From positions 1 to 62,299 of the forward strand of contig JAKQHS010000052.1 of NCBI GenBank assembly GCA_029557915.1: DNA of 62,299 bases, read 5' to 3'. The position numbers were made by a program, and so were the translations under genes. This DNA comes from Bacteroidota bacterium (GTDB lineage Bacteria > Bacteroidota > Bacteroidia > Chitinophagales > Saprospiraceae). The notes under the pieces are model-generated. The model saw only the letters and a program-made list of their open reading frames with translations. It ran no database searches and was not told where the DNA came from. Positions 1-9,393 of this stretch are shown piece after piece (positions within the stretch are counted from its first letter, which is position 1; the number at the start of each line of letters is the position of its first letter).

Positions 1-1360
1 GTGACTGGATTCGATCAATAATCCGACAAAGATTTGCGGTATGGATTCCAAAAAAGATCCACACCATCTCGTTAGCCTTTGTTCTGGCCAGAATTCGTTT
101 AAGTCCATAATGATTTTTCTCGGTTCCAAAACTACCCTCCATTCTCGTTGATCTGTCTTTTGCCAGTATGTTCTGCATTTGGCTTCTCTGATTTTCATTT
201 GTGCCGGCTTTGCCTTTGCGGACAAAAGAGGTATATATGTTTTCTTTGGAACAATAGGATCGGTTTTTATTGGTTGCATATATGGCATCGGCACCAAGGT
301 GAGTGCATTTCCCGGTATATTTTCTTACCAAATAGACCCCCTGCATCAATCGGGTCGACTCATTGTAAGCCTCAAAATCAATGTATTCCATGAAGTTTAT
401 TCCATCGATTTGTACCATATGGACCTTGGCTCCAAACTCCACCGGTTTGTTTTCCTTGCCCCGCACAATGGGGTGCAGATAGGGTTTGTCTATGCTTACA
501 ATGCGGTTTTTAATGCTTGTTTCACCATGGGTTATCATCCATTCTTGCTGGGCATGAACTTCGATTATGGTTCTTAATCGTTTCTGATATTGTGCGTCCA
601 GTTGATGTATTGTAATCCCTTGGTACGCCAGAATACCATCATGCTGATGTAATAATTTATTTAATAAATACAGTAGGCTATTCCTCCTTTTTACCGTCAT
701 CCCATAGGTTTTTTTACGGCTTCGTTGATAGGCCAGATATTTCATTTTTTGTTCCCGATATTTGTTTCTTGGCCTGGCTATTTTTAGATGGTTTCCCCAC
801 CATTTAATCTTTTTATATACCCACTCACAGCCCTCCCATAACAGCTTTACGTCCGTGGGATACCGGATTGCACTTTCATAGGCGGTAGCATCCATGCTGG
901 CTATATGCGGATGCTCCAAATAGGGCTTCCAAAACTTACAGAATATTTCTTGTATCTCTCCGAATATTCCAGGAAGCAATAATCCTAATTCCGTTCGTAT
1001 ACTACTCACAATCTTAGAATTTTTCAACCCCTCACTTGGCCTGAGGTAGACTCCACAGAACAACTGAACCTTCCAATCGCTATTCAGTCGTTCAATTAAA
1101 TCCGCATCGCTGCAGCCATAATAACTTTTTAGAAACATCAAGGCTAGCTTGCCTCGCAGATCGAATAGGGGTTTGGGTCCCTTTTTCTTGATTCTCATTT
1201 TCTTTCTGACCAGGCCTATGAGGGCTTGCCAGGGAATGGCTGCTTTTATCCTGCCTAATTCACTTTGCTCAAAGGCAGCATAATATTCAGCCAACCGACT
1301 GCGTCCACTTAAAAACTCGATTTGCAGTATATTATTCTGGAACTGGATTACCTTTGCCAT
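1..1360 (-). CDS. IS5/IS1182-like DDE transposase, 3' end beyond window
   Basis: Reading the minus strand from the ATG at 1360 gives 453 codons without a stop, running off the left edge. The first ~110 residues are a helical DUF772-type transposase N-terminal domain. They are followed by a DDE catalytic core: D157 in SMDATAYE with a downstream YPTD, D358 in LGADAIY, and E408 in RMEGSFGTEK. It would cut and paste an insertion sequence; the frame is intact, so it may be active. The left end of the element lies outside the window and no terminal inverted repeat pair can be confirmed. The gene is visibly more A+T-rich than recF and pdhA next to it, as expected of acquired DNA. The exact IS family (IS5 versus IS1182) is inferred from motif style only. 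Confidence 0.85.
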   Translation of the reverse strand, partial: MAKVIQFQNNILQIEFLSGRSRLAEYYAAFEQSELGRIKAAIPWQALIGLVRKKMRIKKKGPKPLFDLRGKLALMFLKSYYGCSDADLIERLNSDWKVQLFCGVYLRPSEGLKNSKIVSSIRTELGLLLPGIFGEIQEIFCKFWKPYLEHPHIASMDATAYESAIRYPTDVKLLWEGCEWVYKKIKWWGNHLKIARPRNKYREQKMKYLAYQRSRKKTYGMTVKRRNSLLYLLNKLLHQHDGILAYQGITIHQLDAQYQKRLRTIIEVHAQQEWMITHGETSIKNRIVSIDKPYLHPIVRGKENKPVEFGAKVHMVQIDGINFMEYIDFEAYNESTRLMQGVYLVRKYTGKCTHLGADAIYATNKNRSYCSKENIYTSFVRKGKAGTNENQRSQMQNILAKDRSTRMEGSFGTEKNHYGLKRILARTKANEMVWIFFGIHTANLCRIIDRIQS

Positions 1361-1378
1361 ATTGTAATAAATCTATTA

Positions 1379-1417
1379 CCCCGAATTTATGCTTAAAGTA
1401 GCATTTTCGGGGTTTTT
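1379..1417 (+). terminator. Hairpin with T-run upstream of the transposase
   Basis: CCCCGAA at 1379-1385 pairs with TTCGGGG at 1406-1412 and is followed by a run of T on the plus strand. It lies just upstream of the transposase start, pointing away from it. It could be a terminator that blocks transcription entering the element, or part of the IS terminal sequence. A second short palindrome, TAATA/TATTA, sits at 1364-1377. Confidence 0.5.
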
Positions 1418-1503
1418 TTATGGCAAAAAATTTTAATATGTTCCTAAGTCTCAACTCCTTAGGCTACTCGTGAACTTCCCGAATTCAACGGCGGAAATCG
1501 AGG

Positions 1504-1797
1504 TCAGAGGACCAGGACTTCCTCGAGGTAATTTTCTCCAAGTTTTTGATTGACCAGGTTCATCACATTTTGTCTGCCCAGGTTCAGTTCGTATTTAACC
1601 GGCCCCGATTTAATGTGGATGTATAATTTCCGGTTCCGGATCGATAGTTTTTCGGTGTTTTTCGCAATAAGTTTTCCAAACCATTCTTCCCAGTGGGCTT
1701 CCAGGTTTTTCTGGATCAGCATGGGTTTCAGTTTTTCGGAACCGGCCCATTGTTTGAGCACGGAAGAAAGCGGCAGGTCGTTATGTCGTTTCATCAT
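1504..1797 (-). CDS. DUF721 (DciA-like) protein
   Basis: Small protein of about 97 residues with the DUF721 pattern: an N-terminal basic helix (MMKRHNDLPLSSVLKQW), a W-x2-WFG segment, and a C-terminal half resembling a KH-like fold (LYIHIKSGPVKYELN, then a helix NVMNLVNQKLG). DUF721 includes DciA, a loader of the replicative helicase. In Bacteroidota a short DUF721 gene commonly follows recF, as here. I place the start at the ATG pair 1797/1794, which overlaps the recF stop by 14-17 nt; an upstream ATG at 1821 would add MASSIPPS and is less family-like. Helicase loading is inferred from family membership. Confidence 0.8.
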   Translation of the reverse strand: MMKRHNDLPLSSVLKQWAGSEKLKPMLIQKNLEAHWEEWFGKLIAKNTEKLSIRNRKLYIHIKSGPVKYELNLGRQNVMNLVNQKLGENYLEEVLVL

Positions 1798-2875
1798 GGA
1801 GGGGGGTATTGACGAGGCCATCCCGGATGTGGATAAAATGAACCTGGGCGCCCAGGTCCTTCAGCACCGCACTTAACCTTTCTTTTCCCGTGTCGGTAAT
1901 GATCACCTGCCGGGTGGACATGTTCCCGATGGTGTGCAGGAGGTAGCGGATCCGCTCGTCGTCCAGTTTGTCAAAGATGTCGTCGAGCAGGATGATCGGC
2001 GGGCTGTCCATGGTTTTGGAAAGATAATCGGATTGCGCAAGAAACAGGCTGACCAGGAAGGTCTTTTTTTGCCCCTGGGAGCCCAGGTATTTCAAGGGTT
2101 CGCCGTCTTTTAAAAACACCAGGTCATCTTTATGGCATCCCCGGACCGTATACTGGGCATACAGGTCCTGTGTCCATCCCTGGTTGAAGAGGGTCAGCAG
2201 GTCCGCCTGGTCCAGGTCAGACTGGAAACGTATTTCCACATTTTCTTTTGCCTTGCTGATGGCGTGGTAATATTTGTAAAACAAGGGCAGAAAATCAAGG
2301 ACAAATTTTTTTCTTATGGAATAGATCCGGTGGGCGGGTTCCGTCATTTTTTCATTCAGGGCCTGCAAAAAACCCAGGTCCGGAGAGGGGGAAGATTTGA
2401 GGAGGGCATTCCGCTGGTCCAGCAGCCGCTTATAGGTTGCAAGGTGGCCGAGATAGATGTGGTCCGACTGGGATAAGGTGAGGTCGATGAATTTCCTTCT
2501 GGCCTGGCTCTGCCCGTCGATCAGATCAAGGTCATCCGGCGCAATCATGACCAAACCCACCTCCCCGATATGGTCCTGCATCCGGCCATAGGCCTTCCCG
2601 TCCTTCTCCAATCGTTTTGTACCGGGTTGAAATTTCAACACCCACTGCACCGTTTCTTCCTCCTGCTTAAACAGCCCTTCAATCCTGAAAAAAGATTCCC
2701 CCTGCAGGATGGAAAATTTGTCCTGGGGCACGAAGTGGCTTTTCCCGAGGGCCAGGTAATGAATGGCATCCAATACGTTGGTTTTTCCGCTGCCGTTGGT
2801 CCCATAGACCAGGTTGAATCCCGGATGGAATGAAAACGCCTGATGCGTATAGTTTTTAAACTGGGTCAATATCAA
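1781..2875 (-). CDS. recF: DNA replication and repair protein RecF
   Basis: RecF is an SMC-like ATPase that loads RecA at single-strand gaps together with RecO and RecR. Visible motifs are Walker A GTNGSGKT (residues 25-32), the ABC signature region YLGSQGQKKT, and Walker B IILLDDIFDKLD followed by the D-loop. Its 364 residues match the family length. The only usable start codon in frame is TTG at 2875. RecF proteins normally have about six more residues before this point (here YISSL precedes the start in frame), and upstream of it there is no ATG, GTG or TTG before the stop. The downstream DUF721 gene overlaps its 3' end, so the two are probably cotranscribed. Confidence 0.95.
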   Translation of the reverse strand: MILTQFKNYTHQAFSFHPGFNLVYGTNGSGKTNVLDAIHYLALGKSHFVPQDKFSILQGESFFRIEGLFKQEEETVQWVLKFQPGTKRLEKDGKAYGRMQDHIGEVGLVMIAPDDLDLIDGQSQARRKFIDLTLSQSDHIYLGHLATYKRLLDQRNALLKSSPSPDLGFLQALNEKMTEPAHRIYSIRKKFVLDFLPLFYKYYHAISKAKENVEIRFQSDLDQADLLTLFNQGWTQDLYAQYTVRGCHKDDLVFLKDGEPLKYLGSQGQKKTFLVSLFLAQSDYLSKTMDSPPIILLDDIFDKLDDERIRYLLHTIGNMSTRQVIITDTGKERLSAVLKDLGAQVHFIHIRDGLVNTPLHDETT

Positions 2876-2988
2876 ACTGGAAATATAGATCTCGGATAGG
2901 TTTGAGCCTCAAAGATCGACATTTTACCAAATGCGGACCGCTTCGCATTTTGTGAAAAAATCAACCGGAGGATATAGCTTGTTCCATT

Positions 2989-2996
2989 TATCTTTG
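2989..2996 (+). promoter_or_regulatory. -7 box (TATCTTTG) of pdhA
   Basis: TATCTTTG matches the Bacteroidota TAnnTTTG box and lies 17 nt before the pdhA ATG. I could not find a clean -33 TTTG at the usual 19-21 nt spacing. Confidence 0.5.
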
Positions 2997-3013
2997 CCGT
3001 AAAATCGTAAAAC

Positions 3014-4036
3014 ATGCAGGTAATCGAAAAACCCTTAGCCGGAACGGAAGTACGTTATGACAAGGCCACCTACATGAAATGGTATGAGACCATGCTTCGT
3101 GTTCGTCGGTTTGAAGAGAAGACCCTCCTCATGTACAGTCAGCAGAAAATCCGCGGGTTTTGCCATGTTTACATCGGCCAGGAGGCGATTGCCGGCGGGC
3201 TCGCTACGGCCATCCGGCCCGAGGATGCGGTGATCACGGGATACCGTCAGCACGGCATTGCGATTACCCGAGGCCTGACCGCTTCATCCTGCATGGCGGA
3301 GTTGTTCGGTAAAATTGACGGTTGTGTCAAAGGCAAGGGCGGTTCCATGCATTTTTTTTCAGAAAAACACCGCTTTTTCGGCGGTAACGGCATCGTGGGA
3401 GCCCAGATTGGCATTGGCACCGGCATTGCTTTTGCCGAAAAATACAAGGGCACGGACAATATCTGTGTCACCATGTTTGGCGACGGGGCGGCCCGCCAGG
3501 GTATTTTATTTGAAAGCGCCAACATGGCCATGACCTGGGGCCTCCCGGTCCTGTACATCTGTGAAAACAACGGGTATGCCATGGGTACTTCGGTCAGCCG
3601 GAGCAGCAATATGGTGGATATTTATAAAGTGGGAGCTGCCTTCAACATGCCCAGCAAACAGGTGGACGGCATGAACGTGGAGAAAGTGCACGAAGCGCTC
3701 ACCGAAGCCGCCGCTTATATCCGGGCAGGGAACGGTCCCTATTTCCTCGAAATCATGACCTACCGGTACAAAGGGCATTCGGTGAGCGATCCCGCCACCT
3801 ACCGGACCAAGGACGAATTGCACCATTACATGGGCATGGACCCGATTTCAAATCTTGAGGAAAAATTGCTCAGTCAATCCATCTGCACCGAACAGGAGAT
3901 CCTGACCATCCAGGACCAACTCAAGGCAGAAATGGATGAAGCCGTTCGGTTTGCGGAAGAATCCCCCTTCCCGCCCGCAGAAGAATTATACACCGACAAC
4001 TACGTACAGCCCGATTATCCCTTCCTCCGGGACTGA
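3014..4036 (+). CDS. pdhA: Pyruvate dehydrogenase E1 component, alpha subunit
   Basis: E1-alpha subunit of the pyruvate dehydrogenase complex. With E1-beta it decarboxylates pyruvate on thiamine diphosphate and passes the acetyl group to E2 lipoate. The thiamine diphosphate motif starts at GDG (residues 156-158) and ends about 30 residues later at ENN. The phosphorylation-loop region RYKGHSVSDPATYR is typical of PdhA rather than of branched-chain keto-acid E1. Its 340 residues fit the family. The beta subunit and E2 are not adjacent, but an E3 gene (lpdA) lies at 53986-55386. It stands alone between the divergent recF and the TPR gene, with its own promoter box. Confidence 0.95.
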   Translation: MQVIEKPLAGTEVRYDKATYMKWYETMLRVRRFEEKTLLMYSQQKIRGFCHVYIGQEAIAGGLATAIRPEDAVITGYRQHGIAITRGLTASSCMAELFGKIDGCVKGKGGSMHFFSEKHRFFGGNGIVGAQIGIGTGIAFAEKYKGTDNICVTMFGDGAARQGILFESANMAMTWGLPVLYICENNGYAMGTSVSRSSNMVDIYKVGAAFNMPSKQVDGMNVEKVHEALTEAAAYIRAGNGPYFLEIMTYRYKGHSVSDPATYRTKDELHHYMGMDPISNLEEKLLSQSICTEQEILTIQDQLKAEMDEAVRFAEESPFPPAEELYTDNYVQPDYPFLRD

Positions 4037-4089
4037 TCTCCCGCTGATTTTGAGGCCTTAACAAATTAGTTTTTTAGACAAAGCCGGAT

Positions 4090-4121
4090 TTGGTTCGATG
4101 GGTTGATATTATTATCTTTGC
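4090..4121 (+). promoter_or_regulatory. Promoter TTTG-N20-TATCTTTG
   Basis: TTTG at 4090-4093 and TATCTTTG at 4114-4121 are separated by 20 nt, a full match to the Bacteroidota -33/-7 pattern. The ATG of the TPR membrane protein follows 21 nt downstream. Confidence 0.7.
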
Positions 4122-4142
4122 GCAAATTTTTCAAGACCTGGC

Positions 4143-4841
4143 ATGGCAAAAGTTAAATCAAGTGTGAAAAAAGCGGACGAAAAACTGCTTGATCTGGTTG
4201 AAGTGCAGCAGAAAACCAAAAGTTTTTTTGAACAGCATCAGCAAAAGATTTCCATTATCGGGGGCGCTTTGGTCCTCGGCCTGGCAGGATACCTGGCCTA
4301 CCTGTTTTTATATCTCCAGCCCCGGCAGGAAAGGGCGGTGGAACAGATGATGGTAGCCCAGCAACAATTTGAAAAAGACTCCTTCCGGTTGGCCCTGACC
4401 AATCCCGGCGGCGGCTATTCCGGATTCCTGGACATCATTGACTCCTACAAAGGGACGAAGACCTCCAACCTGGCCAAGTATTACGCCGGCATTTCATACC
4501 TGCACCTGGGACAATATGATGCAGCGATCGATTACCTGGAAGATTTCAGTCCCAAGGATGAAGTGACGACCATTACCCGGGCCGGCAATCTTGGCGATGC
4601 CTGGTCGGAAAAGAAAGACTTCAACAAAGCCATGAGTTATTACAAACAGGCGATCGCCGCGGGGAAAAATGAATTGCTGACCCCTTATTATATCAAAAAA
4701 GCCGGGCTTCTTTACCTGTATCAGAAAGACAACGCCAATGCGCTCAGCCAGTTCAACGAACTGAAAACCCAATTCCCCCTTTCTCCGGAAGCCAGCGATA
4801 TCGATAAGTATATCGTCAAGGCCGGGGGTACCGCAGAATAA
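4143..4841 (+). CDS. Membrane-anchored tetratricopeptide protein (YfgM-like)
   Basis: 232-residue protein with a short charged cytoplasmic N-terminus, one transmembrane helix at about residues 38-58 (IIGGALVLGLAGYLAYLFLY) and a C-terminal TPR region (residues ~95-225; pattern AKYYAGISYLHLGQYDAAIDYL). This architecture resembles YfgM/ancillary SecYEG proteins and tetratricopeptide protein 21 families, where the TPR part faces the periplasm. No enzymatic motif is visible. It has its own promoter and ends before the convergent coiled-coil gene. A scaffold or chaperone-partner role is inferred. Confidence 0.8.
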   Translation: MAKVKSSVKKADEKLLDLVEVQQKTKSFFEQHQQKISIIGGALVLGLAGYLAYLFLYLQPRQERAVEQMMVAQQQFEKDSFRLALTNPGGGYSGFLDIIDSYKGTKTSNLAKYYAGISYLHLGQYDAAIDYLEDFSPKDEVTTITRAGNLGDAWSEKKDFNKAMSYYKQAIAAGKNELLTPYYIKKAGLLYLYQKDNANALSQFNELKTQFPLSPEASDIDKYIVKAGGTAE

Positions 4842-4913
4842 AACCAGTCTGCAAGTCCAGGTATTTTAAGTTTTTGGATGGAGCGTATTCGCACCGTATC
4901 CCTTAACCTTTCA

Positions 4914-5870
4914 TTATTGCAGGCCTTTCGAAAAATTAAGGACAAACTGTTTTTTCGCCAGTTCGAGCTCTTCAATATTGCGGTTGATCCTGGGAGTTTC
5001 CGCATCCAGGGTTTTTAACATTCTCACCACTTTGTCCCGGGTGGCCAGGGTATTGTTGAGGGCGTTGTAAATCTTTTGCTGGATGATCCAGTCCGTGATC
5101 AGGTTGTCAAAAAAGACATCTATAAACCGGTTAAAATTATCGAGCTGAAGCTGAAAATCCTGCGGAATGTTGCGGTACACGTCGATCAGCTCTTTCTCAA
5201 AGCGTTTAAGCTGGTGGTTTGCCTCGTAGGCCCAGTCCTTGGCCTTGTCGATCGCAGTGTATTTAAGGTGATTGCTCATCGGGTTCCGGCCCGACATGTC
5301 CCATTGTCCCCAGTTGTGGGCTTGCTGGAGGCCGGCCACCACCCCATCGATGCATTCCAATGCTTTTTCACCAGCTTTGGCGGCCTCGTCCACATCGATC
5401 TTTAGCCTCTGCAGGGTTTCGATCTGGCCGTTTAGTTTACGGAGTTCGGAAGTGCCGGCGCTCTCCGCATTCATCAGTTCTTTTTCCTGGAGGAGGCTGA
5501 GTTCGTTGAGCCTTTTTTCGATCTCAGGGCCGGCGCTGATCTTTTTGCGGAGAATATTGTTTTCAAATTCCAGGAGCTCAAGGTTTTTCCTTACCTGATC
5601 GTATTTCAGGGAGACCTGGAGGTATTCCTGCTTTTCTTTTTCCACCTGTTCCTGCTGGTTCCCGAGCACTTTATAAAAAAGGGCTTTCATACCGATCTTT
5701 TCCAGCTTTTCCATATCCTGGTATTCCTTTTCGATCATTTTTTCCAGCCGGGCAAGGTCCTGCCTGGCCTGGTTGATTTCGGAGCTCAATTCTCCCAGGC
5801 GGGATTCGGATTTTTTTACGGCTTGATGTTCTTCCAGGAGCCGTTTAATTTCTTCTTGCAAAGGAGTCAT
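4914..5870 (-). CDS. Coiled-coil protein of unknown function
   Basis: About 318 residues. The first ~180 are almost entirely heptad-patterned, charged helix (EEIKRLLEEHQAVKKSESRL onward) with two long coiled-coil stretches. After a short linker with W residues (HNWGQWDMSG), the C-terminal 120 residues are again helical (FIDVFFDNLITDWIIQQKIY). There is no signal peptide, membrane helix or catalytic motif. I choose the internal ATG at 5870 (MTPLQEE); the upstream ATG at 5894 adds eight residues. It resembles conserved Bacteroidota proteins annotated only as hypothetical. It is convergent with the TPR gene and divergent from the TonB receptor. Confidence 0.75.
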   Translation of the reverse strand: MTPLQEEIKRLLEEHQAVKKSESRLGELSSEINQARQDLARLEKMIEKEYQDMEKLEKIGMKALFYKVLGNQQEQVEKEKQEYLQVSLKYDQVRKNLELLEFENNILRKKISAGPEIEKRLNELSLLQEKELMNAESAGTSELRKLNGQIETLQRLKIDVDEAAKAGEKALECIDGVVAGLQQAHNWGQWDMSGRNPMSNHLKYTAIDKAKDWAYEANHQLKRFEKELIDVYRNIPQDFQLQLDNFNRFIDVFFDNLITDWIIQQKIYNALNNTLATRDKVVRMLKTLDAETPRINRNIEELELAKKQFVLNFSKGLQ

Positions 5871-6022
5871 GGATAAGAATTGATTTTGGCACAATCCCCG
5901 GTCAAAATTGCAAATAATTCATCTGGAGCATACTAAAAATTTTGGGATTTTCAAAAGAACATAGATAGGAAAAAAATATATACAATTTTTCTTAAATTAA
6001 TATTTTCTTAATATCCCCATCG

Positions 6023-6030
6023 TACTTTTG
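6023..6030 (+). promoter_or_regulatory. -7 box (TACTTTTG) of the TonB receptor gene
   Basis: TACTTTTG matches TAnnTTTG and is 29 nt before the receptor ATG, in an A+T-rich intergenic region. The -33 region holds only TTTC, so the match is partial. Confidence 0.45.
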
Positions 6031-6059
6031 CCCGCGAAATCAAATATAACCTGAGAAAT

Positions 6060-9000
6060 ATGAGCGACTTTCACTTTATCCCAAAGAAAGTATTTATTAC
6101 TTTATTTTTCTCCATTCTGGCCGGATGGTCATTCGGACAGGGTGTTACCTCCGCAAACATTGCGGGATTGATTACCGACAGCGAGGGCGAAGCGCTGATC
6201 GGTGCCACCGTGTTGGCCCTGCACGAACCTTCCGGCTCCAGGTACGGGACTTCTACACGGGAGGACGGACGATTTGCCCTACCCAATGTACGTATCGGCG
6301 GTCCCTATACCATCACGGTCAGTTATGTGGGTTATAAGGATTATCAGGAAAAAAACATCACCCTTTCCCTCGGCCAGACCCTTCAGTTCAATGTCAGCCT
6401 GGCCGACGAATCCGCGGTAATTCAGGAGATCATCGTGACCAGCGACAAAGGCTCCGTACTGAGTTCAGAACGTACCGGAGCGGGAACCAATATTAAAAAA
6501 GAGCTTCTTGAAGCCATGCCCACGATCAGCCGGGGCTTAAACGATTTTCTCAGGTATGTTCCCCAATCCCGATCTTCCTCCGTGGCTTCCACCACCGGCG
6601 CCGGGACCTCCTTCGCCGGCCAGGACAGCCGTTTTAATAACCTGACGATCGACGGTACCATTTTTAATAACAGTTTTGGCCTGGCCAGTGTACCGGGAGG
6701 ACAGACCAGTTCCACCCCCATTTCCCTGGATGCCATCGAAGAGATCCAGGTCAGCCTTGCCCCCTATGACGTCCGGCAGGGTGGATTCACCGGCGCCGGC
6801 GTAAATGCCGTGACCCGCTCCGGCACCAACAAAACCCAGGGATCGGTCTTTTACAATCGCAGGAATGAAAGCCTGACCGGTAAGAAAGCTGCGGGAACGT
6901 CTATTGTGCGTTCGGATTTTGACGTCCAGCAATTCGGAGGTCGGCTGGGCGGAGCGATTATAAAGAACAAATTGTTTTATTTTATCAATTTTGAACAGGA
7001 AAAAAGAACGGATCCTTCTTCCACCTTCATTGCCAACAGAGGCACCACGGGCAATAACGTCACCCGGGTGCTGGCTTCTGACCTGGACCAGTTGTCCACT
7101 TTCCTGAAATCCAAATTCAGCTACGATCCAGGGCTTTATGAAAACTTCCCCCTCCGGACGGAAAGCCACAAGGGACTAGCTAAAATCGATTATAACATCA
7201 ACGACAACAACCGCCTGAGCGTCCGCTTTAATTATCTCAAATCCCTGAGGGACGTGACCGCTTCCAACAGCGGCGTATTCAGCGGCAACCGCAGCAATAA
7301 CCTTTTCGCACTGAACTTCCAGAATTCCAATTACATCATCAACAACGACCTCTATTCCGGCATCGTGGAACTCAACAGCATCATCGGCACCAAATTTGCC
7401 AACAATATGCAGCTGGGTTTCACCGCCAACCGCGATTACCGGAGCAGCGGAGGAGGGGTATTCCCCCTGGTGGATATCCTGAAGGACGGAACCACCTATA
7501 CCACTTTCGGATATGAACCTTTCACCCCCAACAATATCCTGAACACGGATACCTGGCAATTTAAGGATGACCTCACCTTTTACCGGGGCCAGCATACCAT
7601 CACTGCCGGGGTAAACTTCGAATCCTTTAAGTTTGACAACACCTTTACCCCAACCTACTACGGCCAATACATCTTTAATTCGCTGGATGATTTTTATGCT
7701 GCGGCCAACGGAAATGCAGACATTACCCTGGCCAGGTATGTGCTGACTTATTCAGCCCTGCCCGGGAAGGCCCTTCCCACTGCGACGACCCGTGCCTACC
7801 AGCCGGGAGTTTATCTCCAGGATGATATTGCCCTGTTCAAAGACCGTTTGAAACTGACGGTTGGCCTGAGGGCGGACATGCCTTTCTTCGGCAATACGGC
7901 AAGGAACAACGCGGAAGTCGAGACCTTTACTTTCAAAGATGCCGAAGGAAGTCCTTTGAAATTGAGCACCTCCAAACTTCCCGACGCCAAAGTCTTATTT
8001 TCTCCCAGGGTAGGATTCAACTGGGATGTCAACGGAGACCGGACTTTCCAGGTCCGGGGCGGAAGCGGGATCTTCTCCGGAAGGCCTGCCTTCGTATGGA
8101 TTTCCAACCAGGTCGGAAACAATGGGGTGCTTACGGGATCGCTGTCTGTCAACAGCACCAAAGCCTATCCCTTTTCTCCTGATGTCACCGCCCATATTCC
8201 GGATAATGCCACCTCTCCCCCAACCTATAATATCGCCGTTACGGACCCCAATTTCAAATTCCCCCAGTTGCTCAGGACCAATATCGGTGTGGATATGAAA
8301 CTGCCCCTGGGTATGGTGGGGACCCTGGAAGGGATCTTCAGCAAGAACCTGAACCAGGTGTATTATATCAATGCCAACCTGGAACCGGCAACTGGAGCTT
8401 ATAGCCTGCCGGACGTAAGGCCTACTTATCCTGGTTTGGGATTGTCCGGGACTACTCAGGCCAATGCACTCCGCATCAACGACAAGATCACCGATGCCAT
8501 ACTCCTGACCAATTCGAGCAAAGGCTATACTTATTCGCTCACGGCACAGATCCAGAAACAATTTGCCCGGAATTTCTTTTTCAACGGCGCATACAATTTT
8601 GCCGAAGCCAAAGACCTGATGACGGCAGGATCTATCGCCTTTTCCTCCTGGAGGGACAATCCCAGCCGCCTTGGCAACAACCGCCAGGAACTGGCCTTTT
8701 CGGACAACGACCAGAGGCACCGGATCATCGCGGCCCTTTATTATAAATTCAATTACGGCTGGGGAGGTACGGGTATCAACCTCGGCTTCCAGACCGGAAA
8801 CCAGGGAAGGGTGACCTATACCGTCAACGGGGATGTCAATGGCGACGGACTGACTACCAACGACCTTTTATTTATTCATAAGAATCCCAACGATATCCAG
8901 TTTGAACAGTACACCGTGGGTTCCGGCGCAAATGCCAGGACCATTACCGTGGATGCTCAGAAAGCAGCCTATGATAAATTCCTGAGCAGCGTGGGTTATC

Positions 9001-9359
9001 TCAATGACAACCGGGGGTCCTATGCGGAAAGAAATGGTTTCCTGCTTCCCTGGCTCACCACCTTTGACGTAAGCCTTACGCAGGATATCAACGTCAATAT
9101 TGCCGGAAAGAAAAATACCCTGCAGTTCAGGGCGGACCTGGTGAATGCCGGAAACATGATCAATGACCAATGGGGAGTAGGAACCATCACCACGACGACC
9201 AATCCCCTGCAGTTCAGGAGCAGAAATGCCGCTACGAATCAACCGGTATATCGTTTTACCGAAATCAGCAATAAATTCCCTGAAACCGGTACCCGTTATG
9301 GAAGCCGCCTGACCGACGTATGGCAGATCCAGCTGGGTGCCCGCTACATATTCAACTAA
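6060..9359 (+). CDS. TonB-dependent receptor with N-terminal carboxypeptidase-regulatory domain (Oar-like)
   Basis: 1099-residue outer-membrane receptor. It has a signal peptide ending near residue 26 (ILAGWSFGQ), then a carboxypeptidase-regulatory-like beta-sandwich (residues ~30-115, NIAGLITDSEGEALIGATV), a plug domain and a long beta-barrel that closes with a terminal aromatic strand (WQIQLGARYIFN). It would import a large substrate using TonB energy. There is no SusD gene beside it, so it is not a standard glycan-utilisation pair; the overall style is that of Oar-like receptors. The substrate cannot be told from sequence. It is followed by its own terminator, so it is a single-gene unit. 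Confidence 0.9.
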   Translation: MSDFHFIPKKVFITLFFSILAGWSFGQGVTSANIAGLITDSEGEALIGATVLALHEPSGSRYGTSTREDGRFALPNVRIGGPYTITVSYVGYKDYQEKNITLSLGQTLQFNVSLADESAVIQEIIVTSDKGSVLSSERTGAGTNIKKELLEAMPTISRGLNDFLRYVPQSRSSSVASTTGAGTSFAGQDSRFNNLTIDGTIFNNSFGLASVPGGQTSSTPISLDAIEEIQVSLAPYDVRQGGFTGAGVNAVTRSGTNKTQGSVFYNRRNESLTGKKAAGTSIVRSDFDVQQFGGRLGGAIIKNKLFYFINFEQEKRTDPSSTFIANRGTTGNNVTRVLASDLDQLSTFLKSKFSYDPGLYENFPLRTESHKGLAKIDYNINDNNRLSVRFNYLKSLRDVTASNSGVFSGNRSNNLFALNFQNSNYIINNDLYSGIVELNSIIGTKFANNMQLGFTANRDYRSSGGGVFPLVDILKDGTTYTTFGYEPFTPNNILNTDTWQFKDDLTFYRGQHTITAGVNFESFKFDNTFTPTYYGQYIFNSLDDFYAAANGNADITLARYVLTYSALPGKALPTATTRAYQPGVYLQDDIALFKDRLKLTVGLRADMPFFGNTARNNAEVETFTFKDAEGSPLKLSTSKLPDAKVLFSPRVGFNWDVNGDRTFQVRGGSGIFSGRPAFVWISNQVGNNGVLTGSLSVNSTKAYPFSPDVTAHIPDNATSPPTYNIAVTDPNFKFPQLLRTNIGVDMKLPLGMVGTLEGIFSKNLNQVYYINANLEPATGAYSLPDVRPTYPGLGLSGTTQANALRINDKITDAILLTNSSKGYTYSLTAQIQKQFARNFFFNGAYNFAEAKDLMTAGSIAFSSWRDNPSRLGNNRQELAFSDNDQRHRIIAALYYKFNYGWGGTGINLGFQTGNQGRVTYTVNGDVNGDGLTTNDLLFIHKNPNDIQFEQYTVGSGANARTITVDAQKAAYDKFLSSVGYLNDNRGSYAERNGFLLPWLTTFDVSLTQDINVNIAGKKNTLQFRADLVNAGNMINDQWGVGTITTTTNPLQFRSRNAATNQPVYRFTEISNKFPETGTRYGSRLTDVWQIQLGARYIFN

Positions 9360-9393
9360 TATTTATTGAACCTAGTATCAATAAATTACAGAG

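Noticed and set aside
148-577. Plus-strand open frames at the left end
   Set aside because: They are antisense to the transposase, whose minus-strand frame is open from 1360 to the window edge with all three DDE residues.
6060-9359. SusC of a polysaccharide-utilisation locus
   Set aside because: No SusD or glycoside hydrolase gene follows, and a terminator closes the unit.
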